A stretch of DNA of 64,000 nucleotides, taken from NCBI RefSeq assembly GCF_021864465.1, contig NZ_JAKKUV010000003.1, positions 62,001 to 126,000 of the forward strand, written 5' to 3'. How positions within the stretch are numbered: position 1 is the first letter of the stretch; the number at the start of each line of letters is the position of its first letter. The position numbers and the translations under genes are program-made. The notes under the pieces are model-generated. The model ran no database searches. It was not told the DNA's origin and worked only from the letters and a program-made list of their open reading frames with translations. The DNA is from Hyphobacterium sp. SN044. Lineage in GTDB: Bacteria; Pseudomonadota; Alphaproteobacteria; Caulobacterales; Maricaulaceae. Of the stretch, positions 35,468 to 45,032 are shown piece by piece.

Positions 35468-36546
35468 TCAGCGCGGTCGAAGATCCGCACGGCGGTTTCG
35501 GTATGGTCGCCGAGCTCGCCGAGATTGACCGGGTCGCGATACCAGTTGGCGACCTCGGCCACGCGCGGATTGTCGTACGTCATGCCGGTCCGGGCCGGGA
35601 TTTCGTTCGTCACTTCGGCATAGACGCGCTGGGCTTCTTCGCTGAGGAGGAAGCGGACGAATTCGCGAGCTTCTTCCGGGTTCGGCGCCCCCGCTGCGAT
35701 ACCCACACCGGATACGTTCACATGTGCGCCGCCATATTCCTGACCCGGTGCGTAGAGCGCGACGGCGTTGGCCACGGCCTGATCTTCCGGAGCGTCGGAA
35801 TTGGCCAGCCGGACATAGTAGTAATGGTTCACGAAGGACGCGTCGCAGGTCCCCGCTGCGATGGCGCGGATCTGGTCGGTGTCACCGCCGCTCGGCGGAA
35901 CCGCAAGGTTGGCCGCGATGCCGTTGGCCCATTCTTCCGCCGCGTCTTCGCCCAGCGCGATGATCCGTGAGGCGAGAAGCGACTGATTGTAGGCGTTGTC
36001 GGAAGACCGCATGCACAGGCGGTTGTCCCATTCTTCGCTGGCCAAGGCCTCGTAACCGGTCAGAGAGGCCTGATCGACGCGCTCGGTCGAGTAGGCGATG
36101 ACGCGGGCACGAGCCGTGAAGCCAAGCCAGTAGCCTTCCGGGTCGCGCAATTCGCCGGGGACCATGGCGAGAATGTCCTGATCCTCGATCGGCTGGAACA
36201 GGCCGGCCTGCTCGGCGCGATGAAGCCGCGCGGCGTCGACGGTGACAATCACGTCGGCCGGGCTGCGTTCGCCATCGGCGCGGACGCGCTCGATCAACAA
36301 GTCGCCATTGGCTTCGACGAGATTGATCTCGATTCCGGTTTCCTCGGTGAAGCGCTCGTAGATGATCCGGTCCGAATCATAGTGGCGGGCGGAATACACA
36401 TTCACGACCCGGGGCTCGGCTTCAGCGGTGGTGGTGACCCCGGTTTCGGCGGTCGACGCGGTTTCGACGGTCGTATCCGAGCCGCCGCAACCGGCGAGGA
36501 TCGCACCGGACGCGACAAGCGCGGCGAAAGAAATTTCAAGACGCAT
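35458..36546 (-). CDS. Ferric-iron-binding lipoprotein (FbpA/FutA-like)
   Basis: A 362-residue periplasmic binding protein of the Fe(III) family. It has a lipoprotein signal (ILAGC, lipid Cys near residue 20) and a Thr/Ala/Glu linker, so it is membrane-anchored. The mature part begins VVNVYSARHYDSDRIIYERF, the standard FbpA start with a metal-ligand Tyr/His pair. Tyr residues in VNHYYYVRL are the expected ferric ligands. It heads the three-gene importer. A Fur-like palindrome lies 41 bases before its start, consistent with iron repression. Confidence 0.92.
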   Translation of the reverse strand: MRLEISFAALVASGAILAGCGGSDTTVETASTAETGVTTTAEAEPRVVNVYSARHYDSDRIIYERFTEETGIEINLVEANGDLLIERVRADGERSPADVIVTVDAARLHRAEQAGLFQPIEDQDILAMVPGELRDPEGYWLGFTARARVIAYSTERVDQASLTGYEALASEEWDNRLCMRSSDNAYNQSLLASRIIALGEDAAEEWANGIAANLAVPPSGGDTDQIRAIAAGTCDASFVNHYYYVRLANSDAPEDQAVANAVALYAPGQEYGGAHVNVSGVGIAAGAPNPEEAREFVRFLLSEEAQRVYAEVTNEIPARTGMTYDNPRVAEVANWYRDPVNLGELGDHTETAVRIFDRAEWP

Positions 36547-36586
36547 GAGACTGGTCTCCCTTCGGTTGGGAACCTTCTGTCAAAAA

Positions 36587-36601
36587 TGCGAATGGTTCGC
36601 A
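36587..36601 (-). promoter_or_regulatory. Fur/Mur-type operator upstream of the iron importer
   Basis: TGCGAATGGTTCGCA: two perfect six-base arms (TGCGAA/TTCGCA) around three bases. It closely resembles the alphaproteobacterial Fur/Mur operator type (TGCGAATNATTCGCA-like, 7-1-7 geometry). It sits 41-55 bases before the iron-binding lipoprotein start, where a repressor would block transcription. Assignment to Fur rather than Irr or Mur is inference. Confidence 0.6.
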
Positions 36602-36672
36602 ACACCCGATCGTGCCGAATTGCTGCGGAATCACGCCAGCGAGCCGGAAAATGCTCTGAAACGGCCGGGGAA

Positions 36673-36747
36673 TGGTGGGCGATAGTGGGATCGAACCACT
36701 GACCCCCTCGGTGTGAACGAGGTGCTCTCCCGCTGAGCTAATCGCCC
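36673..36747 (-). tRNA. tRNA-Val (CAC anticodon)
   Basis: A 75-base cloverleaf on the minus strand with encoded CCA. The acceptor stem GGGCGAT pairs with ATCGCCC, the anticodon stem CCTCG/CGAGG encloses loop TTCACAC (anticodon CAC), and the T arm has GGTTCGATCCC. It reads GTG valine codons. Confidence 0.95.
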
Positions 36748-36764
36748 CCGACAGGAAGGCCGGT

Positions 36765-36793
36765 GCTATACGAGCCGTCCAAGGGGCGGTCAA
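36765..36793 (-). promoter_or_regulatory. Promoter of tRNA-Val
   Basis: On the minus strand: TTGACC (-35, 36788-36793), a 17-base spacer, TATAGC (-10, 36765-36770), ending 18 bases before the tRNA 5' end. It matches the housekeeping sigma pattern well. Confidence 0.65.
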
Positions 36794-36985
36794 GCACCCG
36801 GGTAAGTGACGAGAAATTCATACTGCGGCGACTTGACGCACGGTCATACTATCGTCACAGAGGCGCGGTCCTTATATGAGGCGCAGCGGTCACGCCGCAC
36901 TGAGGCGGCGTCACTGCTTTCTTCAAGGGGAGTGCACGTAACGCTGGCCGGGCCAGGTGGTCCTGCCGTTACGGAGGTTTTTGAC

Positions 36986-37234
36986 ATGACCAATGACTAT
37001 TGCACGCCTGAAGGCGCGCGCCGCCTGAAGCAACGTATCGAAGCCTACTGGTCCGAGCGGGGCTACAACGTCTCGGTCGACCTCGTCGATGCCGGCTTCA
37101 TGCCCGCGATGCGTTCGGCACGTACCGATGTCCGTTCGGACATGGTGAATGGCATGCCCCGCCGCACCATGGCGGCTAATGACCATGGCCCCAGCTCCGC
37201 GAATGACTCCGAGCTGGAGCGTCGCTCGGCCTAA
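36986..37234 (+). CDS. Small protein of unknown function, 82 residues
   Basis: An 82-residue soluble protein (starts MTNDYCTPEGARRLKQ) with no family I recognise. The strong Shine-Dalgarno ACGGAGGT at 36971-36978 fixes the ATG at 36986; an open frame back to 36806 has no good ribosome site. The N-terminal half looks structured (KQRIEAYWSERGYNVSVDLV), the C-terminal half is Ser/Asn/Arg-rich and probably disordered. A GC hairpin (arms 36892-36898 and 36905-36911, ACGCCGC/GCGGCGT) lies in the leader. Its stop shares bases with the convergent gph stop. A role in regulation is possible but unsupported. Confidence 0.65.
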   Translation: MTNDYCTPEGARRLKQRIEAYWSERGYNVSVDLVDAGFMPAMRSARTDVRSDMVNGMPRRTMAANDHGPSSANDSELERRSA

Positions 37235-37914
37235 GGCCTGAGCGTCAGGACTGCCTCCAGGGCGTCCGGCAAATCCAGGAATGACTCGAGAAGCCGGTCG
37301 GCACCCAGTGTGCCGACCGGTATCTCGCTGTAGCCATGGGCCATCAGGATGCAGGGAATTCCTGCAGCCTTGGCGCAGGTTGCGTCCGGCTCCGAGTCGC
37401 CGACCAGGACGATCCGCTTCGCGCCCGCATCCACGGACGCGAACAGATGCGCCGCATCCGGTTTCTTGGCCGGGGCGCGTTCCGGTCCGACGATCCGGTC
37501 GAAATACCGTTCCATATCCAGTTCGCGCAGCAGAAGGTCGGCGAGTTCCGACGGTTTGTTCGTGCACACCGACAGGCGGGCACCGGCGGACTTGAGACCG
37601 TCGAGCGCCTCGATGCAGCCAACGAAGGGTTGGCTGCGGTCGGCAATGCCGCCGCGATAGACCTCGATGAAGCGCCGCACATGCGCATCGACATCATCGC
37701 TCTGCAGGTGACGCCCCTGGGCGGCGTAAGCGCGTTCGATCAGGACCCGGGCGCCCCGGCCGACCATGGCGCGGACCTCCGCGACGGGCACCGGCTCCAA
37801 CCCTTCCGGTTCGACCACCTCATTGAGTGCGCGCACGAGATCCGGGGCGGTGTCGACGAGCGTGCCGTCGAGATCGAACACGATCGAAGCTCCGCTGACA
37901 TGTTCCGAAAACAA
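37231..37914 (-). CDS. gph: Phosphoglycolate phosphatase (HAD family)
   Basis: A 227-residue HAD hydrolase: motif I FDLDGTLVDTA (nucleophile Asp14, acid Asp16), motif II VCTNKP, motif III Lys in KKPDA, motif IV VGDSEPDATCAKAAG. The helical cap after motif I and the size fit Gph, which removes 2-phosphoglycolate arising from DNA repair. A related HAD phosphatase (for example a pyrophosphatase PpaX-like enzyme) is the alternative. It is divergent from glmU with 103 bases between starts. Confidence 0.85.
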   Translation of the reverse strand: MFSEHVSGASIVFDLDGTLVDTAPDLVRALNEVVEPEGLEPVPVAEVRAMVGRGARVLIERAYAAQGRHLQSDDVDAHVRRFIEVYRGGIADRSQPFVGCIEALDGLKSAGARLSVCTNKPSELADLLLRELDMERYFDRIVGPERAPAKKPDAAHLFASVDAGAKRIVLVGDSEPDATCAKAAGIPCILMAHGYSEIPVGTLGADRLLESFLDLPDALEAVLTLRP

Positions 37915-38017
37915 ATCTGATCTCCCTGACGCAGATGGCGCTACCGGTGCTGTCGCATCGCGGGCAGCGATGGGCTATAGCCCGACGCAGACTCGCGACT
38001 TTCCGGGAGCCCCGCTT

Positions 38018-39364
38018 ATGCCTCAGCCTCGCGCAGCCGTCATCCTCGCCGCCGGTCTCGGCACGCGGATGAAATCCGATCTGCCCAAATGCGCCCATGC
38101 TGTCGCCGGGCGTCCGATGGTGCAGTGGGCGATCGACCTGGCGCGGAAATCCGGCGCGGACCGCATCGTCACGGTCCATGGCAGGAAATCGCCCCAGATT
38201 GCCGCGCTGGGCGAAGCGGTCGGGACCGAGACAGCGCTTCAGGATCCCCCGCTCGGGACCGGTCATGCCGTCCGCGCAGCGGAAGGCGCGCTCAAAGGCT
38301 TCGATGGTGACGTGATCGTGCTTTACGGCGACACGCCGCTGATCACGCCGGAAACCGTCTCGCGCGTGTTTGACGCGCTGCAGGGCGGGGCGTCCGTCGC
38401 CGTGCTCGGCTTCGAGCCGGAGGATGCCGCCGCCTATGGCCGGTTGATCGAGAATGCGGCGGGCGAACTGGAGCGCATTGTCGAGTTCAAGGATGCCAAT
38501 GCCGAGGAACGCGCAGTGCGCCTGTGCAATTCCGGAGTGATGGCGGGCAATGCCAAGCTGATGTTCGAACTGCTTTCCGAAGTCACCAACGACAATGCCA
38601 ACAAGGAATACTACCTGACGGACGTGGTCGGCCTGGCCCGTGGCCGCGGCCTCAAGGCCGTTGCCGTTCGCGGCGACGAGGCTGAGGTGCTGGGCGTCAA
38701 TTCGCGCGCCGATCTCGCCGAAGCCGAGGCGGCCTGGCAGGCACGCAAACGCGCCGAGGTGATGAAGGACGGTGCGACGCTGATTGCGCCGGACACGGTC
38801 TGGTTCAGCCATGACACCCACATCGGGCGCGACGTGATGATCGAGCCGAACGTGTTTTTCGGTCCCGGCGTGACCGTGGAAGACAATGCGATCATCCACG
38901 GATTCTCGCACCTGGAAGGCTGCATCGTGCGCAACGGAGCCCATGTCGGCCCCTTCGTGCGTTTGCGGCCGGCGGCGGATATCGGGCCGAAGGCCAAGGT
39001 CGGCAATTTCGTCGAGGTGAAAAAATCAACACTCGGCGAGGGCGCAAAAGCGAGCCACCTCTCCTATATCGGCGATGCCGAGGTCGGCGCGAACGCGAAT
39101 ATCGGAGCCGGAACCATCACCTGCAACTATGACGGCTTCGGGAAGAACAAGACGGTGATCGGCGAGGGTGCGTTTATTGGCTCGAACTCGTCGCTAGTCG
39201 CTCCCGTCACCATCGGTGCCGGGGCCTATACCGGGTCCGGCAGTGTGGTGACCGAAGACGTGCCCGCCGACGCACTGGCGCTCGCCCGCGCCAAGCAGGC
39301 GAACAAGGAAGGCTGGGCGTCCCGCTTCCGGGCCGCCATGACGAAACGCAAAGGGGAAGGCTGA
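38018..39364 (+). CDS. glmU: Bifunctional UDP-GlcNAc pyrophosphorylase / glucosamine-1-phosphate acetyltransferase
   Basis: A 448-residue enzyme making UDP-N-acetylglucosamine for peptidoglycan and lipid A. The N-terminal uridylyltransferase shows LAAGLGTRMKS and YGDTPL; the C-terminal left-handed beta-helix acetyltransferase shows hexapeptide repeats and NYDGFGKNKT with the expected active-site residues. The ATG at 38018 begins at the nucleotide-binding strand; upstream in-frame starts overlap the gph promoter region. The next gene starts on the base after its stop. Confidence 0.95.
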   Translation: MPQPRAAVILAAGLGTRMKSDLPKCAHAVAGRPMVQWAIDLARKSGADRIVTVHGRKSPQIAALGEAVGTETALQDPPLGTGHAVRAAEGALKGFDGDVIVLYGDTPLITPETVSRVFDALQGGASVAVLGFEPEDAAAYGRLIENAAGELERIVEFKDANAEERAVRLCNSGVMAGNAKLMFELLSEVTNDNANKEYYLTDVVGLARGRGLKAVAVRGDEAEVLGVNSRADLAEAEAAWQARKRAEVMKDGATLIAPDTVWFSHDTHIGRDVMIEPNVFFGPGVTVEDNAIIHGFSHLEGCIVRNGAHVGPFVRLRPAADIGPKAKVGNFVEVKKSTLGEGAKASHLSYIGDAEVGANANIGAGTITCNYDGFGKNKTVIGEGAFIGSNSSLVAPVTIGAGAYTGSGSVVTEDVPADALALARAKQANKEGWASRFRAAMTKRKGEG

Positions 39365-40828
39365 ATGAACCCGCTCGACCGGCTCAAGGACCGCTCATTG
39401 TTCCGCACCGAATCCTATATCGGCGGGCGCTGGGAGACGGGGGACAGCCGGTTCAGGGTCCACAATCCCGCCAATCGCGGTGAGCTGGCCGAGGTTCACG
39501 ATGTCGGCGCCGAGGGCGCGAAGGCGGCGGTCGCGGCTGCTGCCGAGGCGCTGAAATCCTGGCGCAAGACGAGCGTGTTCGAGCGCGGCCGGATTCTTCG
39601 CCGCTGGTACGATCTGATCGTCGAGCATCAGCACGATCTGGGCGTTCTGATCACGGCGGAAATGGGCAAGCCGCTTCCCGAAGCGAAGGGCGAGGTGGTC
39701 TACGGTGCGGCCTTCGTCGACTGGTCGATCGAGGAAGCCAAGCGCATGCATGGCGAGACCATCGCCGTGCCCATTCCGGGTTCGCGCGGCTGGACGGTGC
39801 GCCAGCCGGTCGGGGTCGTGTCCTGCATCACGCCGTGGAATTTCCCCTCCGCCATGGTGACGCGCAAATGCGCGCCGGCGATGGCGGCTGGCTGCACGAT
39901 CGTTCTGAAGCCGGCACCCGAAACGCCGCTGTCGGCGCTGGCGCTGGCCGAACTGGCGGACCGGGCCGGCATTCCGGCCGGCGTGTTCAACGTGGTGTGC
40001 GGCGATGCCGAGGCGATCGGACCGGTGCTGACAGGCTCACCGGACGTGCGCCTCGTCGGCTTCACGGGTTCGACCGAGGTCGGAAAACTCCTGATGCGGC
40101 AGGCCGCCGACGGCATCAAGCGCGTGGCACTGGAACTGGGCGGCAATGCCCCCTTCCTGGTGATGGACGACGCCGACATCGAGGAGGCCGCGAACGGCAT
40201 CGTGCGTGGCAAGTTCCGCGCGGCAGGCCAGACCTGCGTCTCGCCGAACCGCATCATCGTTCAGGAGGCGGTCGCCGACGATCTGATCGCGGCACTGGAA
40301 GCGAAGGTGAAGGCGATCAAGGTCGGTGACGGATTTGAAGCCGGGGTCGAGGTCGGTCCGCTGATCCATGACGAGGCGGTCGAACGCGTCTCGGGCCTTG
40401 TCGAATCCGCCCGGCGCGAGGGCGCCCGCGTCATCGTCGGCGGTGAAGCGCGGACCGATCTTGGCGGCAGCTTCTTCGCGCCGACACTGATCGAAGGTGG
40501 CAGTTTCGCGCTCGATCTGGCGTGCTACGAGATCTTCGGCCCCATCGCCTCGGTCTACCGGGCGAAGGACGAGGCGGAGATGATCGCCGCGGCCAACGAC
40601 ACGCCCTACGGCCTCGCCGCCTATCTCTACACAAGGGATATCGGCCGGGTGCACCGCATGTCGGAGGGCCTCGATTTCGGCATGATCGGTATCAACGCCC
40701 CGACCGTCGGCGCGGCTTCGACGCCGTTCGGCGGGATGAAACAGTCCGGCATCGGCCGCGAAGGCGGCAAATGGGGTGTCGAGGAATTCACCGAGCTGAA
40801 ATACGTCCTCCTTGCAGGAGTGGAATGA
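39365..40828 (+). CDS. gabD: NAD(P)-dependent succinate-semialdehyde dehydrogenase
   Basis: A 487-residue aldehyde dehydrogenase. Features: ITPWNFP (cofactor loop), FTGSTEVGK (Rossmann), catalytic Glu in LELGGNAPF and catalytic Cys in GQTCVSPNR. The MKQSGIGREGGKWGVEEF C-terminal pattern is that of GabD/SSADH, which oxidises succinate semialdehyde to succinate in the GABA shunt. The ATG directly abuts the glmU stop and the gene overlaps rpiA by four bases. Other semialdehydes (for example glutarate semialdehyde) are possible substrates. Confidence 0.9.
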   Translation: MNPLDRLKDRSLFRTESYIGGRWETGDSRFRVHNPANRGELAEVHDVGAEGAKAAVAAAAEALKSWRKTSVFERGRILRRWYDLIVEHQHDLGVLITAEMGKPLPEAKGEVVYGAAFVDWSIEEAKRMHGETIAVPIPGSRGWTVRQPVGVVSCITPWNFPSAMVTRKCAPAMAAGCTIVLKPAPETPLSALALAELADRAGIPAGVFNVVCGDAEAIGPVLTGSPDVRLVGFTGSTEVGKLLMRQAADGIKRVALELGGNAPFLVMDDADIEEAANGIVRGKFRAAGQTCVSPNRIIVQEAVADDLIAALEAKVKAIKVGDGFEAGVEVGPLIHDEAVERVSGLVESARREGARVIVGGEARTDLGGSFFAPTLIEGGSFALDLACYEIFGPIASVYRAKDEAEMIAAANDTPYGLAAYLYTRDIGRVHRMSEGLDFGMIGINAPTVGAASTPFGGMKQSGIGREGGKWGVEEFTELKYVLLAGVE

Positions 40829-41529
40829 TGTGCGCCTCGCACCAGAAGACCAGCGCCGCGGTCGCCGCGCTCGAATATGTCCAGGACGGCATGGTGCTGG
40901 GGCTCGGCTCCGGATCGACCGCCGAGATTTTCGTGAAGAAGCTGGGCGAGCGCGTCGCTGAAGGCCTCAACGTCAAAGGCGTGCCGACGTCCGAGCGAAC
41001 CGCCGAAGTGGCCCGCGAAGCCGGCGTCCCGTTGATCCCGGTCGACCAGGCCGATTGCCTCCATGTCGCGATCGACGGAGCCGATGAGGTCGATGGCAAA
41101 TTCCAGCTGATCAAGGGCGGCGGCGGCTGTCTCCTGCGCGAAAAGATTATCGCCCACGCCAGCGACCTGATGGTCGTGATCATTGACGAGACCAAGCTTG
41201 TCGGGGCGCTCGGCGAGTTCCCGTTGCCAGTCGAAGTCGATCCGTTTGCCTTCACGATCACCGCAAAGAAGGTGTTCGACGCGCTGCGCAGCGCTGGCGT
41301 GGAACGTCCGGACGTGCAGCTGCGCCGCAAGGGTGACGGGCTGGAGCCTTTCATCAGCGATGGCGGCAACTACATCCTCGATTGCGCCTGCGGCATCATC
41401 CCCAATGCCGTCGCAGCCGACCGGGCGCTGAAGGCGATCCCCGGCGTCATGGAACATGGACTGTTCCTGGGCCTCGCCCGCGTCGTGATCGTCGGCGAAG
41501 ACAGCGGTGCCCGCGTGATGGAACTCTAG
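40825..41529 (+). CDS. rpiA: Ribose-5-phosphate isomerase A
   Basis: A 234-residue enzyme of the pentose phosphate pathway interconverting ribose 5-phosphate and ribulose 5-phosphate. Diagnostic motifs: GLGSGSTAEIF (phosphate loop), AIDGADEVD (catalytic acid pair) and KGGGGCLLREK (catalytic Glu and Lys). The ATGATG start overlaps the gabD stop. Length matches RpiA (about 220-235). Confidence 0.95.
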   Translation: MMCASHQKTSAAVAALEYVQDGMVLGLGSGSTAEIFVKKLGERVAEGLNVKGVPTSERTAEVAREAGVPLIPVDQADCLHVAIDGADEVDGKFQLIKGGGGCLLREKIIAHASDLMVVIIDETKLVGALGEFPLPVEVDPFAFTITAKKVFDALRSAGVERPDVQLRRKGDGLEPFISDGGNYILDCACGIIPNAVAADRALKAIPGVMEHGLFLGLARVVIVGEDSGARVMEL

Positions 41530-41538
41530 GAGACTGCT

Positions 41539-42921
41539 TTGTCTGAATTCGACTACGACCTCTTCGTCATCGGGGCGGGCAGCGGCGGTGTGCGCGCGGC
41601 GCGCATGTCGGCCATTAAGGGCGCGAAAGTGGCCATCGCCGAGGAATACTGGGTCGGCGGAACCTGCGTCGTGCGCGGCTGTGTCCCGAAGAAATTCCTC
41701 GTCTACGCCAGTGCCTACGGGAAGGGCTTCACCGCCGCCAAGGGCTATGGCTGGACGGCGAAAGACGTTTCCTTCGACTGGAAGACGCTGATCGATGCGG
41801 TCCATGACGAGGTGTCGCGCCTGTCGGGCATCTACTGGAAGAATCTGTCCAACAGCGGTGTGGAGATCATCGAGGACCGGGCGGTGTTCGAGGATGCGAA
41901 CACGATCCGCCTGGTGAAATCCGACACGACCATCACGGCGAAGCACATCCTGATCGCGGTCGGCGGCACGCCGGCGCGGCTCGACATTCCGGGTGACGAT
42001 CTGGCGATCACGTCGAATGAAGCCTTCCACCTCGAGAAACTGCCCAAGCATGTCGTGATCAATGGCGGCGGCTATATCGCGTGCGAATTCGCCCAGATAT
42101 TTGCCGGTCTCGGTAGTGAGGTCTGCCTCGTCTATCGCGGCGACACGGTGCTGCGCGGATTCGACGACGACATCCGCGCCCACATCCACGAAGAGCTGAA
42201 GAAGTTCGGCGTCCGGGTCATCACCCATGCCAATACGGTGAAGATCGAGGACAAGGGCGACGGCATGAAAACCGTCCACCTCGACACCGGTGACACGATC
42301 GACGCGGACGTTGTGATGCATGCGGTCGGCCGGGTGGCCAAGACCGAAGGGCTTAACCTCGAGGCGGCGGGTGTCGAGACGCGCGAGAACGGATCGGTGA
42401 AGGTCGACGAATACTCGAAGACCACTGCCGACCACATCTATGCCGTCGGTGACGTGACCGACCGGATCCAGCTGACCCCGGTGGCGATCCGCGAGGGCGC
42501 GGCCTTTGCCGAGACCGTGTTCGGCAACAATCCCACCGCCTTCGATCACGCCGATGTCGCCAGCGCAGTCTTCACCCAGCCGCCCGTCGGGGCGGTCGGC
42601 CTGACCGAGCACCAGGCGCGGCAAAAGTACGGGAAGATCGATATCTACAAATCGGTCTTCCGGCCGATGAAGAACGTCCTGTCGGGCAGCGACAGCCGGA
42701 TGATCATCAAGCTTGTCGTGAAGGCGGACGACCAGCGCGTGGTCGGCGTCCACATGGCCGGCGATGACGCGCCGGAGATCATCCAGGCCGCCGCGATCGC
42801 GGTGAAGGCCGGGCTGACGAAGGGACAATTCGACGCAACCTGCGCTGTTCACCCCACGGTCGCGGAAGAAATGGTAACCTTGCGCGAGAAGTGGACCCCG
42901 CCCGAACTTGGAGCGAGTTGA
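41539..42921 (+). CDS. gor: Glutathione-disulfide reductase
   Basis: A 460-residue flavoprotein disulfide reductase. FAD motif [14 protein letters not shown], redox-active Cys pair in [18 protein letters not shown]-binding [10 protein letters not shown] with downstream Arg, and C-terminal HPTVAEEM with the catalytic His-Glu pair. It keeps glutathione reduced. The start is a TTG at 41541 minus two (41539-41541) after AGGAG; no ATG lies near and the family begins here ([14 protein letters not shown]). It overlaps or abuts the DAHP synthase gene with one base between. Confidence 0.94.
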   Translation: MSEFDYDLFVIGAGSGGVRAARMSAIKGAKVAIAEEYWVGGTCVVRGCVPKKFLVYASAYGKGFTAAKGYGWTAKDVSFDWKTLIDAVHDEVSRLSGIYWKNLSNSGVEIIEDRAVFEDANTIRLVKSDTTITAKHILIAVGGTPARLDIPGDDLAITSNEAFHLEKLPKHVVINGGGYIACEFAQIFAGLGSEVCLVYRGDTVLRGFDDDIRAHIHEELKKFGVRVITHANTVKIEDKGDGMKTVHLDTGDTIDADVVMHAVGRVAKTEGLNLEAAGVETRENGSVKVDEYSKTTADHIYAVGDVTDRIQLTPVAIREGAAFAETVFGNNPTAFDHADVASAVFTQPPVGAVGLTEHQARQKYGKIDIYKSVFRPMKNVLSGSDSRMIIKLVVKADDQRVVGVHMAGDDAPEIIQAAAIAVKAGLTKGQFDATCAVHPTVAEEMVTLREKWTPPELGAS

Positions 42922-42922
42922 C

Positions 42923-44293
42923 GTGACAGCCTGGATACCTGCCTCCTGGCGTTCCCGCCCGGCGCATCAATTGCCGGACTATCCCGATGCGGATGCGCTG
43001 ACGCGCGTCGAGGCAGAGCTGTCCGCGCGCCCGCCGCTGGTGTTTGCCGGCGAGGCACGGCGGCTGAAGCGACAGTTGGCCGAAGTGGCCGCCGGACGCG
43101 CCTTCCTCCTGCAGGGCGGGGATTGCGCCGAGAGCTTCAAGGAGTTTTCCGCCGACGGCGTGCGCGACACCTTCCGGGTGCTGCTGCAGATGGCGGTAGT
43201 CCTGACCTTCGCGGCGTCGCGCCCGGTGGTGAAGGTCGGCCGGATCGCCGGCCAGTTCACCAAGCCGCGCTCCAGCGGGACCGAGGTGAAGGACGGCATT
43301 GAGCTCCCCAGCTATCGCGGCGACAGCGTCAACGACATGGCGTTCGACGGCGCGGCGCGCGTGCCGGACCCGGCGCGCCTGATCAAGGCCTATGACCAGT
43401 CTGCCTCGACGCTGAACCTCCTGCGGGCCTTCGCCTCGGGCGGCTATGCCGACCTCAACAACGTCCACCAGTGGACACTGGAATTCGTCAAGGACAGCCC
43501 CGCCACCGAGCGTTACTCGGAGATGGCGGAGCGGATTTCCGAAGCGCTCGATTTCATGCGCGCCTGCGGCGTGTCCGGCGATGCGGCGCGGAGCCTTGAA
43601 GGCGTCGATTTCTACACCAGCCACGAGGCACTGCACCTGCCGTTCGAGGAGGCGCTGACGCGCCGCGACCCGGCGACGGGCCAGTGGCTCGCCAGTTCCG
43701 CGCACATGCTGTGGATCGGCGAACGGACGCGCCAGCCCGACGGGGCGCATGTCGAATTCATGCGCGGCATCTCCAACCCGATCGGGATGAAGTGCGGCCC
43801 GACGATGGAGCCGGACGAGCTTCTGACTTTGATCGACACGCTGAACCCGTCGAATGATCCGGGGCGGCTTGTCCTGATCACGCGTATGGGTGCGGACAAG
43901 GTGCGCGACCGTCTGCCGGCGCTGGTCCGTGCGGTCGAACGCGAAGGCCGCAGCGTCGTGTGGTCGTGCGACCCGATGCACGGCAATACTGTGAAGACCC
44001 AGAGCGGCTACAAGACTCGCGATTTCGACCGCATCGTGATGGAGCTGGAAGGCTTCATGGACGCGGTGTCGGGCGAGGGCGGCTATCCCGGCGGGGTTCA
44101 CTTCGAACTGACGGGCCGGAATGTCACCGAATGCGTCGGTGGTGCGCGTGCGGTGACCGAAGCGGATCTGTCTTCGCGCTATCACACGCATTGCGATCCG
44201 CGTCTGAATGCCGACCAGGCGATCGACATGGCCTTCCGCATCGCCGAGGCGATGAAGCGGGCGCGCCGCGCGCGATCCGAAGACGCGGCCTGA
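42923..44293 (+). CDS. 3-deoxy-7-phosphoheptulonate synthase, class II
   Basis: A 456-residue type II (plant-like, AroA-II) DAHP synthase, the first enzyme of the shikimate pathway, condensing PEP and erythrose 4-phosphate. Signatures: [26 protein letters not shown], and the metal-binding CDPMHGNT. The GTG at 42923, nine bases after a GGAG, gives the family start [14 protein letters not shown]; a TTG 15 bases upstream is less likely. It ends the glmU-to-DAHP run at a strong terminator. Confidence 0.93.
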   Translation: MTAWIPASWRSRPAHQLPDYPDADALTRVEAELSARPPLVFAGEARRLKRQLAEVAAGRAFLLQGGDCAESFKEFSADGVRDTFRVLLQMAVVLTFAASRPVVKVGRIAGQFTKPRSSGTEVKDGIELPSYRGDSVNDMAFDGAARVPDPARLIKAYDQSASTLNLLRAFASGGYADLNNVHQWTLEFVKDSPATERYSEMAERISEALDFMRACGVSGDAARSLEGVDFYTSHEALHLPFEEALTRRDPATGQWLASSAHMLWIGERTRQPDGAHVEFMRGISNPIGMKCGPTMEPDELLTLIDTLNPSNDPGRLVLITRMGADKVRDRLPALVRAVEREGRSVVWSCDPMHGNTVKTQSGYKTRDFDRIVMELEGFMDAVSGEGGYPGGVHFELTGRNVTECVGGARAVTEADLSSRYHTHCDPRLNADQAIDMAFRIAEAMKRARRARSEDAA

Positions 44294-44315
44294 CGCTTTC
44301 CCGAAACGGCAAAGA

Positions 44316-44345
44316 AAAACGCCGCCCCGTTGAGGGCGGCGTTTT
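44316..44345. terminator. Bidirectional intrinsic terminator
   Basis: A perfect 12-bp inverted repeat (AAAACGCCGCCC, loop CGTTGA, GGGCGGCGTTTT) between the convergent DAHP synthase and HU genes. With A-runs and T-runs on both sides it should act on both strands. Confidence 0.92.
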
Positions 44346-44369
44346 CAATTCAACGATCCGTCTGGAGGA

Positions 44370-44636
44370 TCAGATGTCCTTCAGCGAAGCCGCCGGGCGG
44401 AAAGCCGCCGACGTCTTGGCCTTCGACATCATGGTCTCACCCGTGCGCGGGTTGCGGACCTGACGGGCATCGCGGTGCTTGGCGTAGAAGGTGCCGAAGC
44501 CGGCCAGCTGGACGCTGTCCTTCTTTTTCACGGCGCCGACGATGGCGTTGACGGTCGCGTCGACGGCGTCAGAGGCTTGCGACTTGGACAGGCCAGTGGC
44601 GTCGGCAACCGCTTTCGCGAGATCGGATTTGTTCAT
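44370..44636 (-). CDS. HU-family nucleoid protein
   Basis: An 88-residue DNA-bending protein with the complete HU fold: helical body (MNKSDLAKAVADATGLS), GFGTF core, and the DNA-binding arm ending RNPRTGE. It organises the nucleoid and is usually abundant. The ATG at 44636 follows a GGGGGAG Shine-Dalgarno; six upstream codons could be read but do not belong to the family. A GANTC site (GACTC) lies just before the start, and two more lie at 44700 and 44772. The strong shared terminator fits high expression. Confidence 0.95.
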   Translation of the reverse strand: MNKSDLAKAVADATGLSKSQASDAVDATVNAIVGAVKKKDSVQLAGFGTFYAKHRDARQVRNPRTGETMMSKAKTSAAFRPAASLKDI

Positions 44637-44840
44637 GGTCAGGGACTCCCCCAAGTGATTGATGGCTGCGCTTCAACCGGACGTTCCCGGGTGAAACGCG
44701 ATTCCGTTCTACGTGCGCATTGAGGACGGGGGAGGGCTGTATGGCAAGGCGTTTGGGCCGTTCAACCGCATGAATCCGTGCTTTTTTGGTGAAAAACCGC
44801 TCAATCGAGGGTTCGGCGTGGTTATTGCGGAGTAAACGGA

Positions 44841-45032
44841 ATGATGTTCCGCGCTGAAACACAGCCCCGCCGCCGGTCCTGGATGCCGGCGATTCGCGCC
44901 CTGATCGTGGCGATTCCCGCCGCGATGGCGGTTTACTACGGCCTGCAATGGGTGGGAGCGGCAGCGCCATGGCCGGAACTGGCGGGGGCCATCGCCGGCG
45001 GATTTCTGGTCGGCAGGCTTAGCCGCCGTTGA
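44841..45032 (+). CDS. Small membrane protein, 63 residues (tentative)
   Basis: A 63-residue basic peptide with two hydrophobic stretches (about 17-36 and 42-58) ending GRLSRR. A GGAG lies eight bases before ATGATG. It overlaps the 3' end of the convergent membrane-protein gene by 14 bases. No family is recognised; the topology of a short Arg-rich tail and two helices is plausible for a real small membrane protein, but codon evidence is limited. Confidence 0.45.
   Translation: MMFRAETQPRRRSWMPAIRALIVAIPAAMAVYYGLQWVGAAAPWPELAGAIAGGFLVGRLSRR

Noticed and set aside
36833-36838. TTGACG as a -35 element for the small gene at 36986
   Set aside because: No acceptable -10 hexamer lies 16-18 bases downstream.
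40627-42852. A 741-codon open frame on the minus strand
   Set aside because: It is antisense to rpiA and gor, both complete with catalytic residues; no ribosome site or family similarity is seen.
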